Origin: an uncultured Flavobacteriaceae bacterium
GTDB lineage: Bacteria; Bacteroidota; Bacteroidia; Flavobacteriales; Flavobacteriaceae
Reading direction: 5' to 3'
NCBI GenBank assembly: GCA_947487895.1
Contig: CANKYF010000010.1
Span: forward strand, 110,172 to 174,171
DNA length: 64,000 bases
In this document: positions 36,799 through 44,746 of the stretch, piece by piece
How the letters are laid out: each line of letters begins with the position of its first letter
Position numbering within the stretch: position 1 is the stretch's first letter
Notes under the pieces: model-generated
Told to the model about the DNA's origin: nothing
The model's input: only the letters and a program-made list of their open reading frames with translations
The model's database searches: none
Program-made: the position numbers and the translations under genes

Positions 36799-36810
36799 CT
36801 TTTTTACGGA

Positions 36811-38904
36811 TTACGCCGATTTTGTTTGTTCTAATTCTCTAAACTCTCTTACAGATGCTAAAAATTTCTCAGCATTTGAAATATAGTTTAAAGCAAAATC
36901 TTTAGTTGGCGCATTCTTATTAATTTGATATATAAACTCAGAGAATGATGTACCTAAACTAACTTTTCCGCTTTCAACAAAAATCTCATCAAATTGAGAA
37001 ATAATTCCAGCATGCGTATTTGTCTTTTTATTCTCTGCTAACAATAATGCTTTTGCAGAATTCACTAAAGACTGATACGCTAAGTAAATAGCCCCCGAAT
37101 ATACTTCATTTTCAAAAGATGCTTTTGCATTTTCTATTTTTTCTTCACTTTCAAAAAATAATGTAGCTATTAAGTCTATCACTACGCCAGCACATTCTCC
37201 AACTCCAATGGCTTTTACATATTTTTCTTCTTCTCCCCAATCAATAAAGTCTAATTCTGTTAAATTGGTAGCATCTTGTAAATCTTGTAAGAAGTCGTAA
37301 AAATACTTTTCACCTTTCTCTTTATAATACTCTACAAATTCTTTACTTCCAGCATTAGCTTCATAATCATTTAAAATTCTGCGTAACGCTTCTGGTCCTC
37401 TTCTACTTGGAACTTTTACTACTTTATCTGCAAATGTTGCATTCCCATCACCTAAGTTTCCACCACCTAGTAATACTTGTAAAGCTGGCGCTACTAATTT
37501 ATCTGGCGTACGAACCGTCATTCCTTGGAAACCAATATTTGCCATATTGTGCTGTCCACAGGCATTCATACACCCACTAATTTTGATAACTAAATCTTGA
37601 TTTTTTAAATATTGCGGATATTCTGTTTTAATAACTCTTTCAAGCTCTTCAGAAATACCAGTACTACTTGCTATACCTAAGTTACATGTATCTGTACCAG
37701 GACACGCTGTAATATCAACCGCTTTATTATAACCTGCTTCAACAAAACCTAATTTTTCTAACTCTTGGTAGAAAAATGGTACTAATTCTTCTTTTACAAA
37801 AGGAATTACTATGTTTTGACGTAATGTTAAACGGACTTCTCCAGCTGCATATTTATCAACTAAATTTGCTAATAAACGTGCTTTATCTGTGTAGAAGTCA
37901 CCTAATAATACTTTAATGCCTATGGCAACATAACCTTCTTGTTTTTGAGGAATTATGTTTGTTGATTTCCATAAATCAAAAGCCTCTTGGTCTTTTATTT
38001 CAACTTGTGGTGCTTCAACTTCAATTGGTTTTGAAGCTTCATATGCATCTGCATCTATAGCTACACTTTTAAATTCAATAGCATCTTGTTCTTTAGCTAT
38101 TAATTCTTTAAAAGCTTCTAACCCTATATCTTTTAACAAGAATTTCATTCTCGCTTTGGCACGACTTTTACGTTCACCATAACGATCAAAAACTCTTAAA
38201 ACACCTTCCATTATTGGAATGATTTTATCTGTTTCAACAAAATCATATAATACATCTGCATGACGTGGCTGAGATCCTAAGCCACCAGCTACCATTACTT
38301 TAAAACCACGAACACCATCTTTTATCTTAGCAATGTATCCTATATCATGTAAATAAGACAACCCGGTATCTTCATCTGTAGATGAAAAAGACACTTTGAA
38401 TTTACGTCCCATTTCCTGACAAATTGGATTTCTTAAGAAAAACTTATATAAAGCATCAGCATAAGGAGACACATCAAATGGTTCATCTACATCAATCCCT
38501 GCAGTTTCAGAAGCAGTCACGTTTCTCACCACATTTCCACAAGCTTCACGAAGCGTTACATCGTCACGCTCTAATTCTGCCCAAAGCTCTGGCGTTCTGT
38601 TTAAATCTACATAGTGAATTTGAATATCTTGACGTGTAGTAATGTGTAAACGTCCTCTAGAATATTCATCAGACACTTCAGAAATTCTACGTAATTGATT
38701 ACTTTTTAATTTTCCGTAAGGTATTTTAATACGAATCATTTGAACACCTTCTTGTCTTTGCCCATAAACACCACGAGCTAAACGAAGGCTTCTAAATTTT
38801 TCTTCATCAATTTTACCGTTGTGAAATAATTCAATCTTATTGGCTAATTCAATAATATCTTTTTCAACAACTGGGTTTTCTATTTCTGTTCTAAAACTTT
38901 GCAT
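36811..38904 (-). CDS. Ferredoxin-type sulfite reductase with C-terminal HEPN domain
   Basis: Siroheme/[4Fe-4S] sulfite or nitrite reductase, 697 residues from ATG 38904 (a GTG start ten codons earlier is also open). Two ferredoxin-like half-domains precede the siroheme domains; cluster ligands are Cys401 and Cys407 (CPGTDTC) and Cys445 and Cys449 (CMNAC) in this numbering. TTRQDIQ is present in each half. After about residue 560 comes a HEPN-type helical domain, which ordinary CysI lacks. Surrounding cys genes make sulfite the likely substrate. Electrons probably come from ferredoxin, given the reductase gene in the operon. Confidence 0.9.
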   Translation of the reverse strand: MQSFRTEIENPVVEKDIIELANKIELFHNGKIDEEKFRSLRLARGVYGQRQEGVQMIRIKIPYGKLKSNQLRRISEVSDEYSRGRLHITTRQDIQIHYVDLNRTPELWAELERDDVTLREACGNVVRNVTASETAGIDVDEPFDVSPYADALYKFFLRNPICQEMGRKFKVSFSSTDEDTGLSYLHDIGYIAKIKDGVRGFKVMVAGGLGSQPRHADVLYDFVETDKIIPIMEGVLRVFDRYGERKSRAKARMKFLLKDIGLEAFKELIAKEQDAIEFKSVAIDADAYEASKPIEVEAPQVEIKDQEAFDLWKSTNIIPQKQEGYVAIGIKVLLGDFYTDKARLLANLVDKYAAGEVRLTLRQNIVIPFVKEELVPFFYQELEKLGFVEAGYNKAVDITACPGTDTCNLGIASSTGISEELERVIKTEYPQYLKNQDLVIKISGCMNACGQHNMANIGFQGMTVRTPDKLVAPALQVLLGGGNLGDGNATFADKVVKVPSRRGPEALRRILNDYEANAGSKEFVEYYKEKGEKYFYDFLQDLQDATNLTELDFIDWGEEEKYVKAIGVGECAGVVIDLIATLFFESEEKIENAKASFENEVYSGAIYLAYQSLVNSAKALLLAENKKTNTHAGIISQFDEIFVESGKVSLGTSFSEFIYQINKNAPTKDFALNYISNAEKFLASVREFRELEQTKSA

Positions 38905-38963
38905 GTTTTCTTTTTTTCTTTTCTTATATCTCACTTATTTAATGCCTAGTGAGAAGGCATATT

Positions 38964-40211
38964 TTATTGTATAAAACCAGCACCAACTGTACTGTTAGAC
39001 TGCGGATCAATTATAATGAACGATCCGTTAGTTCGATGATCTCTAAACTTATCGTGAAAAATAGGCTTGTTTAATTTGAAACTTACCTGAGCAATATCAT
39101 TCATTCCTAAACCAGACACTCCTTCTTCAATTCCTGAATAATCTGGATTAATTTTATGGTGAATAGCATCTACTTTAGCTAATACTTTATTAATACCATG
39201 TTGTACTGTATATTTTGCTCCAGGCGTTAATTGCTTAGAATCCATCCAACATACATTCGCTGTAAATTGCTTTTCAATAGTTGGTAAATCGTTTTCTTTT
39301 ACAATCATATCTCCTCTACTTACATTTACATCATCTTCTAATGTAATTGTAACTGATGAACGTCTTGAAGCTGTTTCATACTTTTCATCATAGAAATAAA
39401 TTTCTTTAATCTTAGATTTAGTTTGAGATGGCAATACTACTACATCGTCACCAACACTTAAATTGCCACCATATACTTTACCAGCATATCCTCTATAATC
39501 GTGATATTCTTCTGTTTTAGGACGAATAACATATTGTACAGGGAAACGTGGCGTACCTACATTAAAAATATCTGCTTTATCTAACTTCTCTAAGTGATCT
39601 AAGATAGATTCACCAGAATACCAAGGCATGTTTTCAGATTTGTTTACAACATTATCTCCTTTTAATGCACTTACAGGAATGAAAGAAATATTTTGATCTT
39701 GGTAATCTCTCTTACTCATCAATTCTTCAAAATCTGCTTTAATCTTGTTATAAACATCTTCTGAATAATCTACTAAATCCATTTTATTAATAGCTACTAC
39801 AACATCTTTAACACGTAGTAAATTATTAATAAAGAAGTGACGGTTTGTTTGCTCAATCACACCTTTTCTAGCATCAATTAATATAATAGATGCTTGAGAT
39901 GTAGATGCTCCTGTAACCATGTTTCTTGTATACTCAACATGACCAGGCGTGTCTGCAATAATGTAACTTTTATTCTTTGTTGAAAAGTAAATATGTGCTA
40001 CATCAATGGTGATACCTTGCTCTCTTTCAGCAACCAATCCGTCTGTTGCTAAAGAAAAATCTAAGTAATCATAACCACGTTGCTTACTTGTTTTTTCAAT
40101 AGCTTCAAGTTTATCTGTGGTTAATGATTTTGTATCATAAAGGATTCTACCTATTAATGTGCTCTTTCCATCATCTACACTTCCTGCTGTTGCAATCTTT
40201 AATACTTCCAT
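38964..40211 (-). CDS. cysN: Sulfate adenylyltransferase, GTPase subunit
   Basis: Regulatory GTPase of ATP sulfurylase. 415 residues; EF-Tu-like GTPase motifs GSVDDGKSTLIG at about 10-21, DTPGHVEYTRNM, NKMD and SALKGDN, followed by two beta-barrel domains. There is no fused APS kinase at the C-terminus, which ends at the barrel. Partner CysD is the next gene upstream, separated by 83 bases with a small hairpin repeat. Makes APS from sulfate and ATP. Confidence 0.95.
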   Translation of the reverse strand: MEVLKIATAGSVDDGKSTLIGRILYDTKSLTTDKLEAIEKTSKQRGYDYLDFSLATDGLVAEREQGITIDVAHIYFSTKNKSYIIADTPGHVEYTRNMVTGASTSQASIILIDARKGVIEQTNRHFFINNLLRVKDVVVAINKMDLVDYSEDVYNKIKADFEELMSKRDYQDQNISFIPVSALKGDNVVNKSENMPWYSGESILDHLEKLDKADIFNVGTPRFPVQYVIRPKTEEYHDYRGYAGKVYGGNLSVGDDVVVLPSQTKSKIKEIYFYDEKYETASRRSSVTITLEDDVNVSRGDMIVKENDLPTIEKQFTANVCWMDSKQLTPGAKYTVQHGINKVLAKVDAIHHKINPDYSGIEEGVSGLGMNDIAQVSFKLNKPIFHDKFRDHRTNGSFIIIDPQSNSTVGAGFIQ

Positions 40212-40257
40212 GTTATATTGTTGTTGGCTTTTAACCTAAATTTTAATTCATTTAAAA

Positions 40258-40284
40258 GATTTCCGCCTTCGCGGAAATGACAAA
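40258..40284. repeat. Dispersed intergenic hairpin, copy 1 (cysD-cysN)
   Basis: ATTTCCGC/GCGGAAAT stem (40259-40266 with 40271-40278), loop CTTC, followed by GACAAA. Same pattern as 52952 (thrA side) and a weaker form at 41213. Lies between two genes of one operon, so it is probably a mobile-like dispersed element or mRNA-stability hairpin rather than a terminator; there is no T-run. Confidence 0.6.
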
Positions 40285-40294
40285 GTTTGGCATA

Positions 40295-41200
40295 TTAGAA
40301 ATACCCTTGTTGTTTACGTTTTTCCATAGCGGCTTCAGAACGTTTATCGTCAATTCTCGCACCACGTTCAGAAATTGAAGAATCTCTAATTTCTTCAACT
40401 ACTTTTGATATAGATACTGCATCAGACAATACTGCCGCTGTACAACTCATATCTCCAACGGTTCTAAAACGCACCATTTCTTCAATTACTTCTTCATCTT
40501 CATCTCTATAAACGATACCATCTTCTGCAGACCAAATCATACCATCTCTTAAGAACACTTTACGTTTATGAGCAAAATAAATTGAAGGAATTTCTATGTT
40601 TTCTTTTTCTATATAAGACCAAACATCTAACTCTGTCCAGTTTGAAATAGGGAATACACGAACATTTTGCCCTAATTCAATTTCCCCATTCAACATATCA
40701 AACAGCTCTGGTCTTTGGTTTTTCTCATCCCATTGTCCAAAATCATCTCTAACTGAAAAGATACGTTCTTTAGCTCTTGCTTTTTCTTCATCTCTACGGG
40801 CACCACCAATACAAGCATCAAATTTAAATTCTTCAATAGCATCTAAAAGCGTAGTAGTTTGCAACATATTTCTACTTGCATAACGTCCAGATTCTTCTTT
40901 AACTTTACCTTGATCTATAGAGTCTTGTACATTTCTAACTATTAGTTCAAGACCTAATTCTTCAACCAATCTATCTCTAAATTCAATAGTTTCAGGAAAG
41001 TTATGACCAGTATCAATGTGCATTAAAGGGAATGGCACTTTAGCTGGGTAAAATGCTTTAACCGCTAATCTTACAAGCGTAATAGAATCTTTTCCACCAG
41101 AAAATAGCAATACAGGCTTTTCAAATTGCGCTGCTACTTCTCTCATTATATATATAGCTTCGTTTTCTAACGAATTTATATGTGCTGTATCTTTGTTCAT
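40295..41200 (-). CDS. cysD: Sulfate adenylyltransferase, catalytic subunit
   Basis: PP-loop ATP pyrophosphatase-type subunit of ATP sulfurylase. 301 residues: FSGGKDSITLVRLA at about 33-46, HIDTGHNFPETI, GGARRDEEKARAKERIFS, FPISNWTELDVWSYI and the C-terminal RQGYF-like end (KRKQQGYF). Works as a complex with CysN. Internal gene of the sulfate operon. Confidence 0.96.
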   Translation of the reverse strand: MNKDTAHINSLENEAIYIMREVAAQFEKPVLLFSGGKDSITLVRLAVKAFYPAKVPFPLMHIDTGHNFPETIEFRDRLVEELGLELIVRNVQDSIDQGKVKEESGRYASRNMLQTTTLLDAIEEFKFDACIGGARRDEEKARAKERIFSVRDDFGQWDEKNQRPELFDMLNGEIELGQNVRVFPISNWTELDVWSYIEKENIEIPSIYFAHKRKVFLRDGMIWSAEDGIVYRDEDEEVIEEMVRFRTVGDMSCTAAVLSDAVSISKVVEEIRDSSISERGARIDDKRSEAAMEKRKQQGYF

Positions 41201-41212
41201 AATCTTGATTTA

Positions 41213-41232
41213 ATTTTCGCTATCGCGGAAAT
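41213..41232. repeat. Dispersed intergenic hairpin, copy 2 (cysH-cysD)
   Basis: ATTTTCGC/GCGGAAAT stem (41213-41220 with 41225-41232) with one G-U pair and loop TATC. Same right arm as the copy at 40258. It lies between cysH and cysD; it is shorter than the other copies and lacks the GACAAA tail. Confidence 0.4.
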
Positions 41233-41255
41233 ACTATTAATTTATTTTTATTCTA

Positions 41256-41876
41256 TTAACCGTGTAATCCACACTCTCTATTGGCAAGTGCTTTTGTTGG
41301 ATCGAAATATTTGAATTCGTTTGATAAATTGTTTTCTTCTAAATAGATATCTAATTTTTCATCAGACCAATAGTAAAACGGACTTACTTTAAGCACACCA
41401 TCTGCACTTACACTAAATACATCAATACTATTTCTAAATGCTGTTTGCCCTTGGCGTAAGTTTGTAAACCACACTTTTGGTTTATGCTCACTCATAGCTC
41501 TTCTAAATGGCTCCAACTTTACTTGCTCTGTAAACTCAGCATGCTTAGGATCATCTACACTAGGAATTCCCATCACCACATCTCTATGAGAAGACGTTTG
41601 CTTTGGTACATACAAAAACACATTTAAACTTAAATCTTTAATAACTTGTTCTGCATGCTTATATGTTTGTGGTGTATTATAACCTGTATCACACCAAACC
41701 ACAGGAACATCTTTAATTTCAGCATTTACTGCATGTAAAATAGCAGCTTCATAAGGTCTAAAATTAGTTGTAACTACCGCTTCATTATTAAGCTCAAAAG
41801 CTTTTTGTATAATTTCTGAAGGTAAAGCGTCTTTAAACTCCTTATTTAAATTTTGTATTTGTTCTTCTGTAAACAT
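41256..41876 (-). CDS. cysH: Phosphoadenylyl-/adenylyl-sulfate reductase
   Basis: Reduces activated sulfate to sulfite with thioredoxin. 206 residues, short for the family (E. coli CysH about 244). Seen: PP-loop-like TTNFRPYEAAILHA, WCDTGYNTPQTY, GQTAFRN and the C-terminal catalytic RECGLHG. The CC...CxxC cysteines of the [4Fe-4S] cluster found in APS reductases are absent (only two Cys in the protein), so by motif it is the PAPS-using type. No APS kinase gene is in the window. First enzyme gene of the operon after DUF2061. Confidence 0.9.
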   Translation of the reverse strand: MFTEEQIQNLNKEFKDALPSEIIQKAFELNNEAVVTTNFRPYEAAILHAVNAEIKDVPVVWCDTGYNTPQTYKHAEQVIKDLSLNVFLYVPKQTSSHRDVVMGIPSVDDPKHAEFTEQVKLEPFRRAMSEHKPKVWFTNLRQGQTAFRNSIDVFSVSADGVLKVSPFYYWSDEKLDIYLEENNLSNEFKYFDPTKALANRECGLHG

Positions 41877-41887
41877 CTCTTCCTATA

Positions 41888-42145
41888 TTATTTTCCCCAC
41901 TTAATAGCATTCCACACGCGTTCATGAAAAAAGTATAAAATCAATTTTGTTATAAAATCTACTGAAGCTATTGAAGCTGCAATTTTAATATCCTTTGCTA
42001 AAATAAAAGAAACCAACAACGTATCTAAAGTACCTACAACCCTCCAGCTTAAAGCCTTAGCAACACTTCTAATTGGTTTTTCACCAGTAGCATCCTCTTT
42101 ATAAGTAGATTTTTCTTTACTTTTTAATAACATTTGCGCTATCAT
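41888..42145 (-). CDS. DUF2061 small membrane protein
   Basis: An 85-residue predicted membrane protein. The DUF2061 pattern starts at about residue 27: SVAKALSWRVVGTLDTLLVSF, then a second hydrophobic stretch with FITKLILYFFHERVWN. Function unknown; its place as the first gene of the sulfate operon may suggest a link to sulfate assimilation. Ends 11 bases before cysH starts. Start at ATG 42145; an ATG four codons later is an alternative. Confidence 0.75.
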   Translation of the reverse strand: MIAQMLLKSKEKSTYKEDATGEKPIRSVAKALSWRVVGTLDTLLVSFILAKDIKIAASIASVDFITKLILYFFHERVWNAIKWGK

Positions 42146-42162
42146 TTGTCGTTTTATTATAT

Positions 42163-42188
42163 TAATCCTATCAGTTTAATAGGGATTA
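42163..42188. promoter_or_regulatory. Imperfect palindrome before the sulfate operon
   Basis: TAATCCTAT ... ATAGGGATTA, arms 9 and 10 bases, 7-base spacer, 18 bases upstream of the DUF2061 start. With an Rrf2-family gene transcribed next to it, this is a candidate operator. There is no second copy in the window to support it. Confidence 0.3.
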
Positions 42189-42312
42189 CAAAAGTAATAC
42201 TTTTTACGACACGACAAACCTTATTCACAACTTTTTAGAATAATGGAATAATTCTTAGGATATTAAGTAGAAAAAAATAACGATTATTGGAATTTTTAGG
42301 AATCTTGCAAAG

Positions 42313-42726
42313 CTATACTTCAGACAAATCTGCTAACGTTCTATTCCTGAAGACACTTAAAGTACTATCTCTAACCTCAACCATCAATTTATGAACGCTA
42401 CATTCATGTTCATCTGGACAGTCATCACACTTTTCGTAAAAATTAAGACTTACACATGGCACCATGGCAATTGGTCCTTCAAGTACGCGCATTACATCTG
42501 TCATTAAAATCTCTGAAGGTTCTTTTCTAAGATAATAACCGCCGTGTTTGCCTTTTTTAGATCCTAGCAAACCCGATTTCCTTAAGGTTAACAAAATACT
42601 TTCTAAAAACTTTTGAGGAATATTTTCATTTTGAGCAATTTCACCAACTCTAACAGGATCTTCTCCATCACTCTTAGCAATAAATGTAAGTGCTTTTAGT
42701 CCGTATTTAGTTTTTTTAGATAGCAT
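42313..42726 (-). CDS. Rrf2 family transcriptional regulator
   Basis: A 137-residue winged-helix regulator: LSKKTKYGLKALTF at the N-terminus, VGEIAQNENIPQKFLESIL recognition helix, and the wing GSKKGKHGGYYL. The C-terminal part holds Cys91, Cys100, Cys103 and Cys109, which could bind an iron-sulfur cluster as in IscR, although the spacing differs. Other Rrf2 proteins (CymR) control cysteine metabolism without a cluster. Adjacent to and upstream of the sulfate operon on the same strand, so the likely target is that operon and perhaps itself. Confidence 0.85.
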   Translation of the reverse strand: MLSKKTKYGLKALTFIAKSDGEDPVRVGEIAQNENIPQKFLESILLTLRKSGLLGSKKGKHGGYYLRKEPSEILMTDVMRVLEGPIAMVPCVSLNFYEKCDDCPDEHECSVHKLMVEVRDSTLSVFRNRTLADLSEV

Positions 42727-42844
42727 GATGCTAAGATAGATATTTTAAAACATGTTCCAAAGACAATGGATAGTTTAGCTCATCTAACACTTTTAAGTTA
42801 ATAACACAACTAATATCTTAAATCAAGATATATTGACAATACGT

Positions 42845-42873
42845 AAAAAGGGTTTCAATTACTCGAAACCCTT
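42845..42873 (-). terminator. Terminator after the PL14-like lyase gene
   Basis: AAGGGTTTC/GAAACCCTT stem (42848-42856 with 42865-42873) with an 8-base loop, followed on the minus strand by TTTTAC. Lies 26 bases after the lyase stop codon. Confidence 0.8.
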
Positions 42874-42898
42874 CTCTCTCTATATATACATTATTATC

Positions 42899-44548
42899 TC
42901 AGTTCTTAATTAACTTAAATGTTTTTGTTGCCTTTTGATCTCCTACAAGTTTAAGTAAATATATACCTGGAGCTAAGCCTAAGTTTTCAAAAGATAATGA
43001 ATACGTGTTTTCCTTATTATCTAAAGCCTTAGAAGACAAAAGTTCTCTACCAGATATACTATATAGTTTTGCAGATTCATAACCATGTTCATTTTCCAAT
43101 GAAATATTTATATTAGATGTAAAAGGGTTAGGATACACATTAATACCTACTATTTTCTCCTCATCTATTAGAGTTTTTCCTTTTGTAAGTTTTGATGTGG
43201 ATACTGTGGTAAATTTCCATTGTTGGTTTTGATTAGATGAATTAGATTGCCATAGTTTTACATTTTGATTATTGGAACCTCCATTTCCTCCATCAATTGA
43301 ATAGTTTGATGCATTTCGTTTTTCTAATCTATAATACCCATTGCCTGCGCTTATTTTTTTCCAATGCTGATTTTGGTTACCGTTACTACACGTCCATAAT
43401 TTTAGGTTTTGGTTATTAGAACCTCCATTACCACCATCTAAGCAATAGTTTGTATTTCTTTTTTTATAAGAATAAAATCCATTACCACGACTTATTTCTT
43501 CCCATTGTTGATTTTGATTATTAGTACTTGAAGTCCAAAGTTTTACACTTTGATTATTAGCACCTCCATTACCTCCATCAAGAGCATACCCAGAAGCATT
43601 TCTTTTTTGCATATGTACAAAATTTTGGGTGTTTCCACCTCCACCAGAACCGCCTCCATTGCCTGATGTGTATATTTTAAAATCGTCAATTCTAACATAA
43701 GCATCGCCATCTGCTACATCTTGACCTCCATTATAATAATTAAACCAATAAGCGTATACTTTTAATTTATTATCTCTACGAAAATTAATATTAGTAACAT
43801 TACATACTTGTACTCCATCTACCCAAGCACGTAGTATGCCATTATTTTGACCTACATCATTCAATTTAACATACTGTTTAACATGATACCATCTGTTAAA
43901 ATCCATATCACCTGCATCTCTTTGACTCCATGACCCCCAATTTAATCCAGAGCCAAAAGTTTTTGTACTTGCGTGTGGTTGAGCTCCAGGGTTACTTACA
44001 GAGTAAGCTTGAGGATTAAAATTTCTATAATCTGTAGTTCCATTTCTCACAGGAGCATCATAATTGGTGTAAGTGTGATATACGTAATATCTATTTTGAA
44101 CATAGTTTTGATTATCACAGTTAATAGTACCACGAGCAGACCAGCCTTCAACACCATAGCCAGGTCTATTACCCCAACCAGCTTCATCATAAGTACCAGA
44201 GAATCCAGGAGCCTTACCTCCATATCCTGCACTTTGATTTCCCATGGAGGCATCATAACGAACACGATATTCTGCATATACTTCTTCTGGTTCAAATCCC
44301 CATTTCTGTTTGAGCATATAACGCATAGAGCCTCCATGATGAGATCCGCTATTAATCTTAATTTCTACACATGCACTATTATTATAACCACCAGATGTTA
44401 AATGTCTAAAGTTTTGTTCTTGATTTAAATCGTAATTGTTTTTAAAATTAGGAGAATTGAAATTGTCTTCCCATTGTTGGCTATAGGAAAAATTAACTAC
44501 TAATAGTAGCAATAAAGATTTAAATAGCAATAATTGTTTTGTTTTCAT
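42899..44548 (-). CDS. Secreted PL14-like polysaccharide lyase with ricin-type lectin and T9SS domain
   Basis: A 549-residue secreted protein with four parts. Signal peptide 1-23 (ends SYSQ). Residues about 26-295 look like polysaccharide lyase family 14 (alginate or glucuronan lyases): EVYAEYRVRYD, GGKAPGFSGTY, GVEGWSARG, YVYHTY and WYHVKQYVKLND. A Gly/Ser linker at 297-306. Residues about 308-445 form a beta-trefoil with three QxW motifs (347-349, 394-396, 442-444) and three DGGNGG units. Then a T9SS sorting domain, 466-549. It likely acts on an acidic polysaccharide outside the cell, with the lectin part binding it. PL14 assignment is by eye, not search. Confidence 0.75.
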   Translation of the reverse strand: MKTKQLLLFKSLLLLLVVNFSYSQQWEDNFNSPNFKNNYDLNQEQNFRHLTSGGYNNSACVEIKINSGSHHGGSMRYMLKQKWGFEPEEVYAEYRVRYDASMGNQSAGYGGKAPGFSGTYDEAGWGNRPGYGVEGWSARGTINCDNQNYVQNRYYVYHTYTNYDAPVRNGTTDYRNFNPQAYSVSNPGAQPHASTKTFGSGLNWGSWSQRDAGDMDFNRWYHVKQYVKLNDVGQNNGILRAWVDGVQVCNVTNINFRRDNKLKVYAYWFNYYNGGQDVADGDAYVRIDDFKIYTSGNGGGSGGGGNTQNFVHMQKRNASGYALDGGNGGANNQSVKLWTSSTNNQNQQWEEISRGNGFYSYKKRNTNYCLDGGNGGSNNQNLKLWTCSNGNQNQHWKKISAGNGYYRLEKRNASNYSIDGGNGGSNNQNVKLWQSNSSNQNQQWKFTTVSTSKLTKGKTLIDEEKIVGINVYPNPFTSNINISLENEHGYESAKLYSISGRELLSSKALDNKENTYSLSFENLGLAPGIYLLKLVGDQKATKTFKLIKN

Positions 44549-44746
44549 AATTTTTAATTTAAAGTTAGGTTTTAAATTTTTATAAAATTAATCATCATGA
44601 ACTTAAGAAAACGAGTATATATTATTGTAAATTAGGGGGTAAATAAATCACTATTGCTTGTTGACTATTAACTAATTAACTCAAAAATCTACAGCTACAT
44701 TAAGGTTTACATAAGATTTCAATAGAAAGAACACTTAAAATGTAAA

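Noticed and set aside
42813..42831. Palindrome ATATCTT/AAGATAT upstream of the Rrf2 gene
   Set aside because: AT-only 7-bp arms are common by chance here and lie far from the likely promoter; not enough for an operator call.
43973..44401. 142-codon plus-strand frame antisense to the lyase gene
   Set aside because: It is a shadow of the Gly/Asn-rich lyase sequence, full of Ile/Ser/Thr, with no domain or neighbour support.
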